Of a stretch of DNA of 6,422 bases, positions 1 through 6,019 are shown in pieces (the first letter of the stretch is position 1; each line of letters opens with the position of its first letter). A program made the position numbers and the translations under genes. The notes beneath the pieces were generated by a model. It searched no databases. It had not been told where the DNA came from and was given only the letters and a program-made list of their open reading frames with translations. Location: positions 1 to 6,422 of the forward strand of contig CAZIFC010000057.1 of NCBI GenBank assembly GCA_964538355.1, given 5' to 3'. Source of the stretch: Bilophila sp964538355 (lineage in GTDB: Bacteria > Desulfobacterota > Desulfovibrionia > Desulfovibrionales > Desulfovibrionaceae).

Positions 1-14
1 CTCCCCCCTTCAAA

Positions 15-41
15 CTTCCCCCCTCCTCTTCCAAAGACGTT
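15..41 (+). repeat. Partial copy of pyrimidine-rich dispersed repeat (3' tail only)
   Basis: This stretch has a C/T-rich run followed by CTCTTCCAAAGAC. It resembles the 3' tail of the complete repeat after ilvB (CCTCCTCCAAAGAC at 5812-5825) and the tail of the copy at 152-211. All three read in the same direction. The hairpin arm expected to its left would lie before the window. Only the similarity is seen; membership of one repeat family is inferred. The rest of 1-67 shows no gene and no convincing promoter. Confidence 0.45.
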
Positions 42-67
42 CCCCCTTACCCAGTCCCCTATCCAGA

Positions 68-1744
68 GTGTTCCCGATGAGAGAGAAACACGACTCGCCA
101 AACGGTTTTCCTTCAGCCCATCTAGAGCGTTTGGAACAGGGCCGGGATGCTGGAAACCCCTTCTTCGGGAAGGATTCCCCCTTCTCGCCCTCCTCCTCGA
201 AAAACACTTTGATTGTAGGTGTGGGGACACTCCTTTCGCGGCTTTTAGGGTTTGTGCGCGATGCCGGCATCGCCTGGCTGCTCGGCGGCTCTGCGGCGGC
301 GGACGCGCTTACAGCGGCGTTGCGGATTCCGTACATGGCCCGGCGGCTGTTCGGCGAAGGCACGCTGTCCCTCTCCCTGACCGCCGCCTGCACGCGGGAA
401 CGGCTGCACGGCGGTTCCGGCTGCGGGCTGGCCCTGGCGGTGACGCGCAGGCTCGCCCTCTGGGGGGGCCTTCTTGCGCTGGCGTGCCTGCTTGCAGCCG
501 AACCCGTCATGCGGCTCACCGCGCCGGGGCTTTCCAGCCGCCCGGACACCCTTGCCGAATCCGCTACCCTCTTCCGCCTCTGCGCGCCCTATATCTGGAG
601 CATTCTGCTGGCTTCCGGCTGCATGGCGGCACTGCACAGCCGCCAGCGGTTCCTCCTCCCTACCCTGACCCCTTCGCTGTTCAACCTCTGCGTTATTGGC
701 TTCACGCTGGCGGCGGCCTGCACCTCCGGCCTTCCCCCGGCGACGCTCATCGCCTGCGGCGTACTCTGCGGAGGCTTGCTCCAGTGGCTTGTACAGCTCC
801 CTCCGGCCATTCGACTCCGGCAGGATGAAGTGCCCGCCCCCGCCAGCCCGGAGCTTGTCACGGCAACCCTCCGCCGCCTTCCCGCGGGCATTGCAGGCGC
901 AGCCATGCCTCAGCTGGCCTTTCTCGGGGCGTCCGCGCTGGCCTCGCTCCTCCCGGAGGGGCATATGGCGTCCCTGTTCTATGCCGAGCGGCTTCTGGAA
1001 TTCCCCCTCGGCGTCCTCGGGGCGGCCGTGGGCATGGCTGCCGCGCCGCGCCTTGCCGAGCTTGCCGCTTTCGAAGGGCTTTCCGCTTCCCGGCCCCACC
1101 GTGCCGCCGCTCACGCCGATCCTCACCCTCGGCCCGGCTCCTTCACCTCCGAAGTCCGGCGCGCCGTCCTGCTGTCGCTCGGCCTGAACCTCCCCGCAGC
1201 GGCAGGACTGGCGGCGATTGCCGCTCCGCTGGTTGCTGTGGTTCTGGGGCACGGAGCCTTTGATGCCCATGCCGTTGCCGCTACCGCACAGGCTCTCTGC
1301 GCCTACGCGCCGGGCCTTCCGGCCTACGCGCTGTCCCGTCCGCTGCTGGCAGCCTGCCACGCCCTGGAAAGCGGGCTTCCGCTCAAGGCCGCCGCAACGG
1401 GACTCGCCGTATCCCTCGCGGCTGGCTATCTGCTTACGCGGCACTTCGGCGCATGGGGTCCGTCTCTCGGCGTTTCCCTCGGCCTCTGGTGCAACGCCGC
1501 GCTGCTCTGGGCGGGGCTCTCCCGGCATGTGGCCCTGCGGATTCCCCTCCGCTCGATCCTTGCCCAGCTTGCCGGAACAGCCATTGTCTTCGGTACGGCG
1601 TCACTGGCTATGCATTTGTGCTTCAGGGCTTCTCCGCTGCTCCAGCTTGCCCTTGCCGTCCCTGCCGGAGCCGTGGGCTACGGATGCACGCTGCTCCTCT
1701 TCGACAGGCCGCTCCTGCGGCTTCTGAAAAGGCACGGTTCCTGA
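68..1744 (+). CDS. murJ: Lipid II flippase MurJ (MviN family), start uncertain
   Basis: MurJ moves undecaprenyl-linked lipid II across the inner membrane for peptidoglycan assembly. The frame encodes 558 residues, almost all hydrophobic helices. Signature positions, numbered from the GTG at 68: S57-R58-L-L-G-F-V-R64-D near the first helix, D79, the R92-R93-L-F-G-E-G motif, and Y305-A-E-R308-L-L-E-F-P. These match the functionally important arginines and aspartate of the MurJ cavity. The P-A-Y-A-L-S-R-P segment and the short basic C-terminus also fit. Family proteins are about 510 residues and begin ~10 residues before the S-R-x-L-G-F motif. Residues 1-47 are therefore excess, and residues 31-46 are translated from a dispersed repeat. 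Starting at TTG 209 gives 511 residues, but no candidate (GTG 68, ATG 77, TTG 131, TTG 209, GTG 221) has a good Shine-Dalgarno sequence. A Pro/His-rich insertion lies around residues 340-360, between membrane segments. Family assignment is firm; the start is not. Confidence 0.93.
   Translation: MFPMREKHDSPNGFPSAHLERLEQGRDAGNPFFGKDSPFSPSSSKNTLIVGVGTLLSRLLGFVRDAGIAWLLGGSAAADALTAALRIPYMARRLFGEGTLSLSLTAACTRERLHGGSGCGLALAVTRRLALWGGLLALACLLAAEPVMRLTAPGLSSRPDTLAESATLFRLCAPYIWSILLASGCMAALHSRQRFLLPTLTPSLFNLCVIGFTLAAACTSGLPPATLIACGVLCGGLLQWLVQLPPAIRLRQDEVPAPASPELVTATLRRLPAGIAGAAMPQLAFLGASALASLLPEGHMASLFYAERLLEFPLGVLGAAVGMAAAPRLAELAAFEGLSASRPHRAAAHADPHPRPGSFTSEVRRAVLLSLGLNLPAAAGLAAIAAPLVAVVLGHGAFDAHAVAATAQALCAYAPGLPAYALSRPLLAACHALESGLPLKAAATGLAVSLAAGYLLTRHFGAWGPSLGVSLGLWCNAALLWAGLSRHVALRIPLRSILAQLAGTAIVFGTASLAMHLCFRASPLLQLALAVPAGAVGYGCTLLLFDRPLLRLLKRHGS
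152..211 (+). repeat. Degenerate copy of dispersed hairpin repeat inside the murJ 5' end
   Basis: An imperfect hairpin at 152-178 has outer arms GGAA/TTCC, inner CCTTC/GGAAG pairing and a loop containing TTCG. A C/T-rich tail with CCTCCTCCTCG then AAAAACACTTT follows. Order and sequence parallel the copy after ilvB, where a GGAA...TTCC hairpin is followed by CCTCCTCC and AAAGACTTTT. The long outer G-rich arm of the ilvB copy is absent on the left side here. The copy lies in frame within the longest murJ reading frame and encodes the Pro/Ser/Phe-rich residues just before the conserved protein begins. Confidence 0.5.
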
Positions 1745-1757
1745 AAAATTCCGGGGC

Positions 1758-1786
1758 TTCACATTCATGCCCGCTCGACATATAAC
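1758..1786 (+). promoter_or_regulatory. Sigma70-like promoter abutting the phosphoglycerol transferase start codon
   Basis: A -35 element TTCACA (1758-1763, 5/6 match to TTGACA) is followed by exactly 17 bp and a -10 element TATAAC (1781-1786, 5/6 match to TATAAT). The expected transcription start, about 7 nt after the -10, is at or within a base of 1793, the A of the ATG. An inverted repeat GCTCG/CGAGC (1773-1777 and 1786-1790) flanks the -10 and could be an operator. The elements are seen; promoter activity is inferred. Confidence 0.5.
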
Positions 1787-1792
1787 GAGCAC

Positions 1793-3832
1793 ATGAAAAA
1801 GACATTCATTCCTCCATTCATCCGCACCCTCTGCATGCTGTTCCTCGGAACATTGCTGGTGCTTGTTCTGGCGCGGGGGGCCATGCTCGGCCTCCTCTGG
1901 CCGGAAGTGGCCCAATCGTCCTCTTCCGACATTCTGCAAGCCCTTTACATCGGGACCAAGTTCGACATCCGCATGGTCGTCCTCGGGCTGATCCCCATCG
2001 CGCTGATCCTCGGCATTCCCCCGCTTGAGCGTCTGCTCGCCGGCAGCCGGGCGTTCCGCCGGGGCGTCACCCTGCTCTACGGCATCGCCTTTGCCCTTGC
2101 CACACTGGTCTATGTCATTGACTTCGGGTGGTTTTTCTACATGCATACCCGCGTGGACGCGAGCCTCTTCGAGCTGATGGGCGACCCGGACATCGCCGGA
2201 AACATGGTCTGGGAGAGCTACCCCGTCGTCTGGATTGCGCTTGGCGTTGCGCTGGTGACCGGGCTGTACGCCCTGTTCTTCGGCAAGACGCTGGCGGCCC
2301 ACACGCCGACCCCGCGCCTTGGCTGGAAAAGCCGCACCGGGTGGACGTCCGCCGCGTTTGTCCTGCTGTTCCTGCTCGGCTACGGGCAAATCAGCTCCAA
2401 CCTCTTTCCCCTGCGCTGGAGCAACGCCTTTTTCAGCGTGGACAAAAACATTTCCATACTCGCGCTGAATCCCATTCAGAATCTCTACGATACCATCAAC
2501 GCGGCCCGGGGAACACGGCCCGACATGCAGGCAACACGGGACAGCTACCCGCGCATCGCGGAATGGCTCCGCGTGCCCAACCCCGACGCGGAAAAGCTGA
2601 ACTTCCTCCGTACCGTGCCCGGAACCCCCGCCAGCCAGCAGAAAAAGCCGCTCAACGTGGTGGTCATCATCATGGAGTCGCTGACCTGGCCCCGCACCTC
2701 CTTCTCACCCAACCTGACCGGAACCCCCGACGACACCACGCCGAACCTCGCCGCCCTCGTCAAGGATTCCCGCTACTACCCGCTGTTCTTCGCGCCCACC
2801 CGCACCACCGCCCGCGCCGTCTTCACCACGATGTCGGGCATCCCGGACGTGAACCGTTCCGGCGGAACCAGCTCCCGCAATCAGGCTCTGGTGGATCAGA
2901 CCCTCCTGATGAACGAGTTCAAGGGGTATTCGAAATATTACATGATCGGCGGCAGCGCGAGCTGGGCGAACATCCGGGGCTTCCTCTCCCACAATATCGA
3001 GGGCCTGCACCTGCTTGAGGAAGGCTCATGGAAGTCTCCGAACACGGACGTCTGGGGCCTTTCCGACCTTGATCTTTTCCGGGAATCAGCCGCCGCGCTC
3101 ACGGAAGCCGCAAAACCGTTTGTCGCCGTCATCCAGACGGCCGGGTTCCACCGCCCCTACACCATCCCCGAAGACAACGCGGGATTCGAGGTCAAGACGC
3201 CTTCCGAGGCCATCCTCAAGAACTACGGCTTTACCGGCGCGGACGAATACAACTCCCTCCGGTTCTCGGATCACGCCCTTGGGGAATTTTTCAGGATAGC
3301 CCGCCAGCAGCCGTGGTTCGACAACACCGTCTTTGCCATTTTCGGGGACCACGGCCTGAACGACACCTCCCTGAACATGACCCCGGGCTATCTGGGCTGC
3401 CGGTTGCAGAGCAACCACACGCCCATGCTCATCTACTCGCCCGGGCTGGTGGCCTCGGGCAGGCTCGATCCCGGCGTCGACTCCCGCCCCTGCGGACAGC
3501 CGGACATCTTCCCCACGCTGGCGTCTCTGGCGGGCATCCCCTACCGCTATCAGGCCCTTGGGCGCAATCTCCTTGATCCGGACACCCGACGCGACGAAAT
3601 GCAGTTCCTCGGCGGCGAGGCCGAATCGACTGTCCGGCTGGTGGAAGACGGCTACTGCTACATCCGCGAGGCCGGAGAACACCTCTACAAGCTGGATGCC
3701 CCCGTGCTGGAAGACCTGCTGGAAAAAGACCCGGAACGCGCCGCACACATGCGGCAATACGCCCAGGATTTCTATAACGCATCAAAATACCTGCTTTACA
3801 ACAACAAAAAATTCGACAACACCACGAAGTGA
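1793..3832 (+). CDS. LTA synthase/OpgB-like membrane phosphoglycerol transferase (sulfatase superfamily)
   Basis: This is a 679-residue inner-membrane enzyme of the alkaline-phosphatase/sulfatase superfamily. Five hydrophobic segments (about 10-35, 59-76, 89-112, 143-163, 184-199) precede a soluble domain expected in the periplasm, the LtaS architecture. Catalytic-type positions are present: metal ligand E295 in I-M-E-S, nucleophile candidate T339 in R-T-T-A-R, W421-G-L-S-D425, H453 in G-F-H-R-P, and D519-H520 in F-G-D-H-G. Relatives transfer phosphoglycerol from phosphatidylglycerol to lipoteichoic acid (Gram-positives) or to periplasmic glucans (OpgB/MdoB); some Gram-negative members have unknown acceptors. 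In a diderm the acceptor is probably a periplasmic glycan or lipid, but the sequence does not settle it. The ATG at 1793 suits a short cytosolic N-terminus before the first helix. No Shine-Dalgarno precedes it, only weak GAG 4 nt upstream, and a strong promoter abuts it. Downstream of murJ by 48 nt; ends before a clear terminator. Confidence 0.88.
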   Translation: MKKTFIPPFIRTLCMLFLGTLLVLVLARGAMLGLLWPEVAQSSSSDILQALYIGTKFDIRMVVLGLIPIALILGIPPLERLLAGSRAFRRGVTLLYGIAFALATLVYVIDFGWFFYMHTRVDASLFELMGDPDIAGNMVWESYPVVWIALGVALVTGLYALFFGKTLAAHTPTPRLGWKSRTGWTSAAFVLLFLLGYGQISSNLFPLRWSNAFFSVDKNISILALNPIQNLYDTINAARGTRPDMQATRDSYPRIAEWLRVPNPDAEKLNFLRTVPGTPASQQKKPLNVVVIIMESLTWPRTSFSPNLTGTPDDTTPNLAALVKDSRYYPLFFAPTRTTARAVFTTMSGIPDVNRSGGTSSRNQALVDQTLLMNEFKGYSKYYMIGGSASWANIRGFLSHNIEGLHLLEEGSWKSPNTDVWGLSDLDLFRESAAALTEAAKPFVAVIQTAGFHRPYTIPEDNAGFEVKTPSEAILKNYGFTGADEYNSLRFSDHALGEFFRIARQQPWFDNTVFAIFGDHGLNDTSLNMTPGYLGCRLQSNHTPMLIYSPGLVASGRLDPGVDSRPCGQPDIFPTLASLAGIPYRYQALGRNLLDPDTRRDEMQFLGGEAESTVRLVEDGYCYIREAGEHLYKLDAPVLEDLLEKDPERAAHMRQYAQDFYNASKYLLYNNKKFDNTTK

Positions 3833-3866
3833 CGTTTCCCCAAAAACACCGCTTCCAGACCTTCAC

Positions 3867-3896
3867 AGGCCGGCGCAACAGGCGTCGGCCTTTTTT
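3867..3896 (+). terminator. Intrinsic terminator after the phosphoglycerol transferase
   Basis: A 10-bp stem, AGGCCGGCGC (3867-3876) with GCGTCGGCCT (3882-3891) including one G-T wobble, closes a 5-nt AACAG loop. A run of six T (3891-3896) follows directly. It lies 34 nt after the stop codon. This is a textbook Rho-independent terminator and makes read-through from the upstream gene into ilvB unlikely to be the main source of ilvB mRNA. Confidence 0.92.
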
Positions 3897-3945
3897 CATC
3901 TGGCCTTCCCGCAAGAAAAAAATGATCGGAAGGGCCGCAAAGCCC

Positions 3946-3974
3946 TAGACCTCCAAGAGTCTCACGGCTATACA
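3946..3974 (+). promoter_or_regulatory. Candidate ilvB promoter
   Basis: TAGACC (3946-3951, 4/6 to the -35 consensus) and TATACA (3969-3974, 4/6 to the -10 consensus) are separated by 17 bp. The start point would be near 3981, giving a leader of about 43 nt. Its place between the terminator and ilvB supports it, because ilvB needs its own promoter there. The match is moderate. No leader peptide rich in Leu, Val or Ile and no attenuator hairpin are visible. Confidence 0.35.
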
Positions 3975-4010
3975 CAACAGACGGAGTTTTCTCTTCACCA
4001 TGTACCCAAC

Positions 4011-4017
4011 GGAGTGA
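4011..4017 (+). promoter_or_regulatory. ilvB ribosome binding site
   Basis: GGAGTGA lies 6 nt before the ATG at 4024 and fixes that start. A tiny frame (ATG 4000 to TGA 4017, encoding MYPTE) ends within this site. It has only a distant GGAG upstream (3982-3985) and is probably fortuitous. Confidence 0.8.
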
Positions 4018-4023
4018 GTTTCC

Positions 4024-5718
4024 ATGCAGTTGAACGGTGCCAGAATTCTCATTGAGTGTCTGATTCGCGAAGGCGTCAACATCATCTTCGGCTATCCCGG
4101 AGGGTCCGTACTGGACATTTATGATGAGCTCCCCCAGTACGGCGAACAGCTACGCCATGTACTGGTACGCCACGAACAGGCCGCCGTTCACGCCGCCGAC
4201 GGCTACGCCCGCGCTTCGGGCAAGGTCGGCGTCTGCATGGCTACGTCCGGCCCCGGCGCGACCAACACCGTAACCGGCATCGCGACCGCCTATTGCGACT
4301 CCATCCCGATGGTCATCTTCACCGGGCAGGTTCCTACCGGACTGATCGGTAACGACGCCTTTCAGGAAGTGGACATCGCAGGCATCACCCGTCCCTGCAC
4401 CAAGCACAACTACATGGTGAAGGACGTGAAGGAACTCGCCAAGGTCGTGCGGCAGGCCTTCTATCTGGCCCGTTCCGGACGCCCCGGCCCCGTGCTCGTG
4501 GACCTGCCGAAGAACGTGCTCCAGAGCACCGCCGAATTCGAGTGGCCCGAAGACGTGAGCCTGCGCAGCTACAACCCGACCTACCGCCCGAACTACGCCC
4601 AGATCCGCAAGGTGGTGGACGCCCTTTACAAATCGGAACGCCCCCTGCTCTTCGGCGGCGGCGGCGTGATCATGTCCAACGCCAGCGAAGAGTTCCGCAG
4701 CCTCGCCGACAGCCTGAACATCCCCGTGACCTGTTCGCTCATGGGCCTTGGCGCGTTCCCGTGCACACATCCCCGCTGGCTCGGGATGCTCGGGATGCAC
4801 GGAACCTATGCCGCCAACAAGGCCGTCAGCAACGCCGACCTGCTCCTTGCCGTGGGCGTGCGCTTTGACGACCGCGTGACCGGACGCCTGTCCTCCTTCG
4901 CGCCCAAGGCCACCATCGTGCACATCGACATCGACCCGACCTCGATCCACAAGAACGTCAACGTCCGCATCCCCGTGGTAGGCGACTGCCGCAATTCGCT
5001 CGTCGCCATCCGCGAGCACCTCGCCGGACGCGAGCCGCTGCCGTGGAAGGAACGCTTTGCAGACTGGCAGGCGCAGCTCGACGAATGGAAGCAGGAACAG
5101 CCCATCACCTGGACGCCGGGCGAAGACACGATCAAGCCGCAGGAAGTGATCAGCATCGTCAACAAGCTCACCGAGGGCAAGGCCATCGTCACCACCGAAG
5201 TGGGCCAGCACCAGATGTGGACCGCACAGCTCTACAACTTCACGGAGCCGCGCACCCTGCTCACCTCGGGCGGTCTCGGGACCATGGGCTACGGCTTCCC
5301 CGCCGCCATCGGCGCACAGTTCGCCTACCCGAACAAGCTGGTCATCGACATCTCCGGCGACGGTTCCTTCCAGATGAACCTTCAGGAGCTGGTCACGGCG
5401 GTCAGCAACAAGCTGCCGATCAAGATACTTATTTTGAACAACTATTACCTCGGCATGGTTCGCCAGCTCCAGCACCTGTTCTATGGCGGACGCTGCAACG
5501 CGGTGGATATCGTCGATCAGCCGGATTTCGTGAAACTTGCCGATGCCTACGGAGCCGAAGGCTACCGCATCACCAGGATGGAAGAGCTGGAATCGACGCT
5601 CCGCGCGGCCTTTGCCAGCCCCAACACCGCCATCATCGACGTGCATGTGGACCGCAACGAAAACGTGTATCCCACTGTGCCCGCCGGGGCTTCGCTGGAC
5701 GAGATGTTGCTGCTGTAA
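4024..5718 (+). CDS. ilvB: Acetolactate synthase (AHAS) large, catalytic subunit
   Basis: This ThDP- and FAD-dependent cytosolic enzyme condenses two pyruvates to 2-acetolactate (valine/leucine) or pyruvate with 2-oxobutyrate to acetohydroxybutyrate (isoleucine). At 564 residues it is normal length. The N-terminal pyrimidine-binding domain carries F-G-Y-P-G-G (22-27) and catalytic E51 in R-H-E-Q-A-A-V-H-A-A-D-G-Y-A-R. The central FAD-binding domain has L-G-M-L-G-M-H-G and R-F-D-D-R-V-T-G. The C-terminal domain has the ThDP/Mg motif G-D-G (445-447) through N-N (472-473), then Y-Y-L-G-M-V-R-Q-L-Q. In that last motif the usual Trp (R-Q-W-Q; Trp464 of E. coli AHAS II) is Leu482. This position governs preference for 2-oxobutyrate and sensitivity to AHAS inhibitors. 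The regulatory subunit gene ilvN, usually directly downstream, is absent: the next gene is dapA after 301 bases. The overall sequence is biosynthetic AHAS rather than catabolic AlsS or glyoxylate carboligase. Start supported by GGAGTGA. Confidence 0.95.
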   Translation: MQLNGARILIECLIREGVNIIFGYPGGSVLDIYDELPQYGEQLRHVLVRHEQAAVHAADGYARASGKVGVCMATSGPGATNTVTGIATAYCDSIPMVIFTGQVPTGLIGNDAFQEVDIAGITRPCTKHNYMVKDVKELAKVVRQAFYLARSGRPGPVLVDLPKNVLQSTAEFEWPEDVSLRSYNPTYRPNYAQIRKVVDALYKSERPLLFGGGGVIMSNASEEFRSLADSLNIPVTCSLMGLGAFPCTHPRWLGMLGMHGTYAANKAVSNADLLLAVGVRFDDRVTGRLSSFAPKATIVHIDIDPTSIHKNVNVRIPVVGDCRNSLVAIREHLAGREPLPWKERFADWQAQLDEWKQEQPITWTPGEDTIKPQEVISIVNKLTEGKAIVTTEVGQHQMWTAQLYNFTEPRTLLTSGGLGTMGYGFPAAIGAQFAYPNKLVIDISGDGSFQMNLQELVTAVSNKLPIKILILNNYYLGMVRQLQHLFYGGRCNAVDIVDQPDFVKLADAYGAEGYRITRMEELESTLRAAFASPNTAIIDVHVDRNENVYPTVPAGASLDEMLLL

Positions 5719-5742
5719 GAGAGGGTTGGGGAAAGAAGATCG

Positions 5743-5830
5743 GCGGGGGAGGGAAGAAGGAACCTTTCTGAAGAAAGGCTTCCTCCTTCCCTCCCCCGCA
5801 CCCCCTCCCTTCCTCCTCCAAAGACTTTTG
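5743..5830 (+). repeat. Complete dispersed hairpin repeat downstream of ilvB
   Basis: A 57-nt imperfect palindrome (5743-5799) starts 25 nt after the ilvB stop. The left arm reads GCGGGGGAGGGAAG, then AAGGAA, then CCTTTC. A TGAA loop follows, and the right arm mirrors the left with one mismatch and one bulged base, so about 25 bp can pair. A C/T-rich tail with CCTCCTCCAAAGACTTTTG (to 5830) follows. There is no T-run directly after the stem, so it is not a standard terminator, but it could stabilise the ilvB mRNA 3' end or halt polymerase. Related partial copies lie at 152-211 and 15-41. The hairpin is seen; function and REP/MITE-like origin are inferred. Confidence 0.7.
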
Positions 5831-5885
5831 CACACGGAAACGCGAAGGGTTTCGGGCTGTTTTTGGGGGGTGGAAAGGAATGCGC

Positions 5886-5904
5886 GATCCGGGAGTGCCG
5901 GATC
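5886..5904 (+). repeat. Perfect short hairpin in the ilvB-dapA gap
   Basis: GATCCGG (5886-5892) and CCGGATC (5898-5904) form a perfect 7-bp stem around a 5-nt loop, GAGTG. No T-run follows. It lies just before another hairpin and may be part of the same intergenic repeat or of the 3' end of the ilvB transcript. Confidence 0.5.
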
Positions 5905-5916
5905 TGGCTGTCTTGC

Positions 5917-5947
5917 GTGCCGCCGGAGGGCGGGGCACAAGGTTTTT
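5917..5947 (+). terminator. Possible terminator-like hairpin upstream of dapA
   Basis: GTGCCGCC (5917-5924) pairs with GGC (5929-5931) and GGCAC (5934-5938) around a GGAG loop, with two bulged G. A run of five T (5943-5947) begins 5 nt after the stem. The bulge and the gap before the T-run make it a weak intrinsic terminator. It could end ilvB read-through transcripts before dapA, or be another intergenic repeat unit. The remaining bases up to the dapA start show no convincing -35/-10 pair. Confidence 0.35.
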
Positions 5948-6006
5948 GCCTCCATCCCTTTACTGCCTTACCACTTTACGATAGGTTCAGAACCCATTAC
6001 CGCATG

Positions 6007-6013
6007 AAAGGGG
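6007..6013 (+). promoter_or_regulatory. dapA ribosome binding site
   Basis: AAAGGGG followed by six T places a purine-rich site 6 nt before the ATG at 6020 and supports that start. AACCC at 5991-5995 could pair with GGGTT at 6011-6015 and cover this site. GGTT/AACC at 5984-5994 could form a competing small hairpin. The structural part is speculative. Confidence 0.6.
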
Positions 6014-6019
6014 TTTTTT

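Noticed and set aside
98..134. Inverted repeat CCAAACG/CGTTTGG near the murJ 5' end
   Set aside because: Only 7 bp per arm with a 23-nt loop; not tied to any promoter or repeat boundary I can defend.
10..549. 179-codon - strand frame over the murJ 5' end
   Set aside because: Composed of translated repeat and antisense murJ; Ser/Arg/Pro-rich, no family resemblance.
245..1528. 427-codon open frame on the - strand opposite murJ
   Set aside because: Arg/Gly/Glu/Gln-rich shadow of the GC-rich murJ codons, with no domain or start signals.
3922..3948. Eight-codon frame (MIGRAAKP) before ilvB as an attenuation leader peptide
   Set aside because: It has only one branched-chain residue, no ribosome binding site, and lies upstream of the likely promoter start point.
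4000..4017. Five-codon frame (MYPTE) ending inside the ilvB ribosome binding site
   Set aside because: Could be translationally coupled, but its own upstream GGAG is about 14 nt away and the peptide has no regulatory codons; likely chance.
4150..5955. 601-codon open frame on the - strand opposite ilvB
   Set aside because: It lies antisense to a clearly functional ilvB, has low-complexity Gly/Val/His/Asp/Arg composition and no recognisable domain. GC-rich codon bias explains its length.
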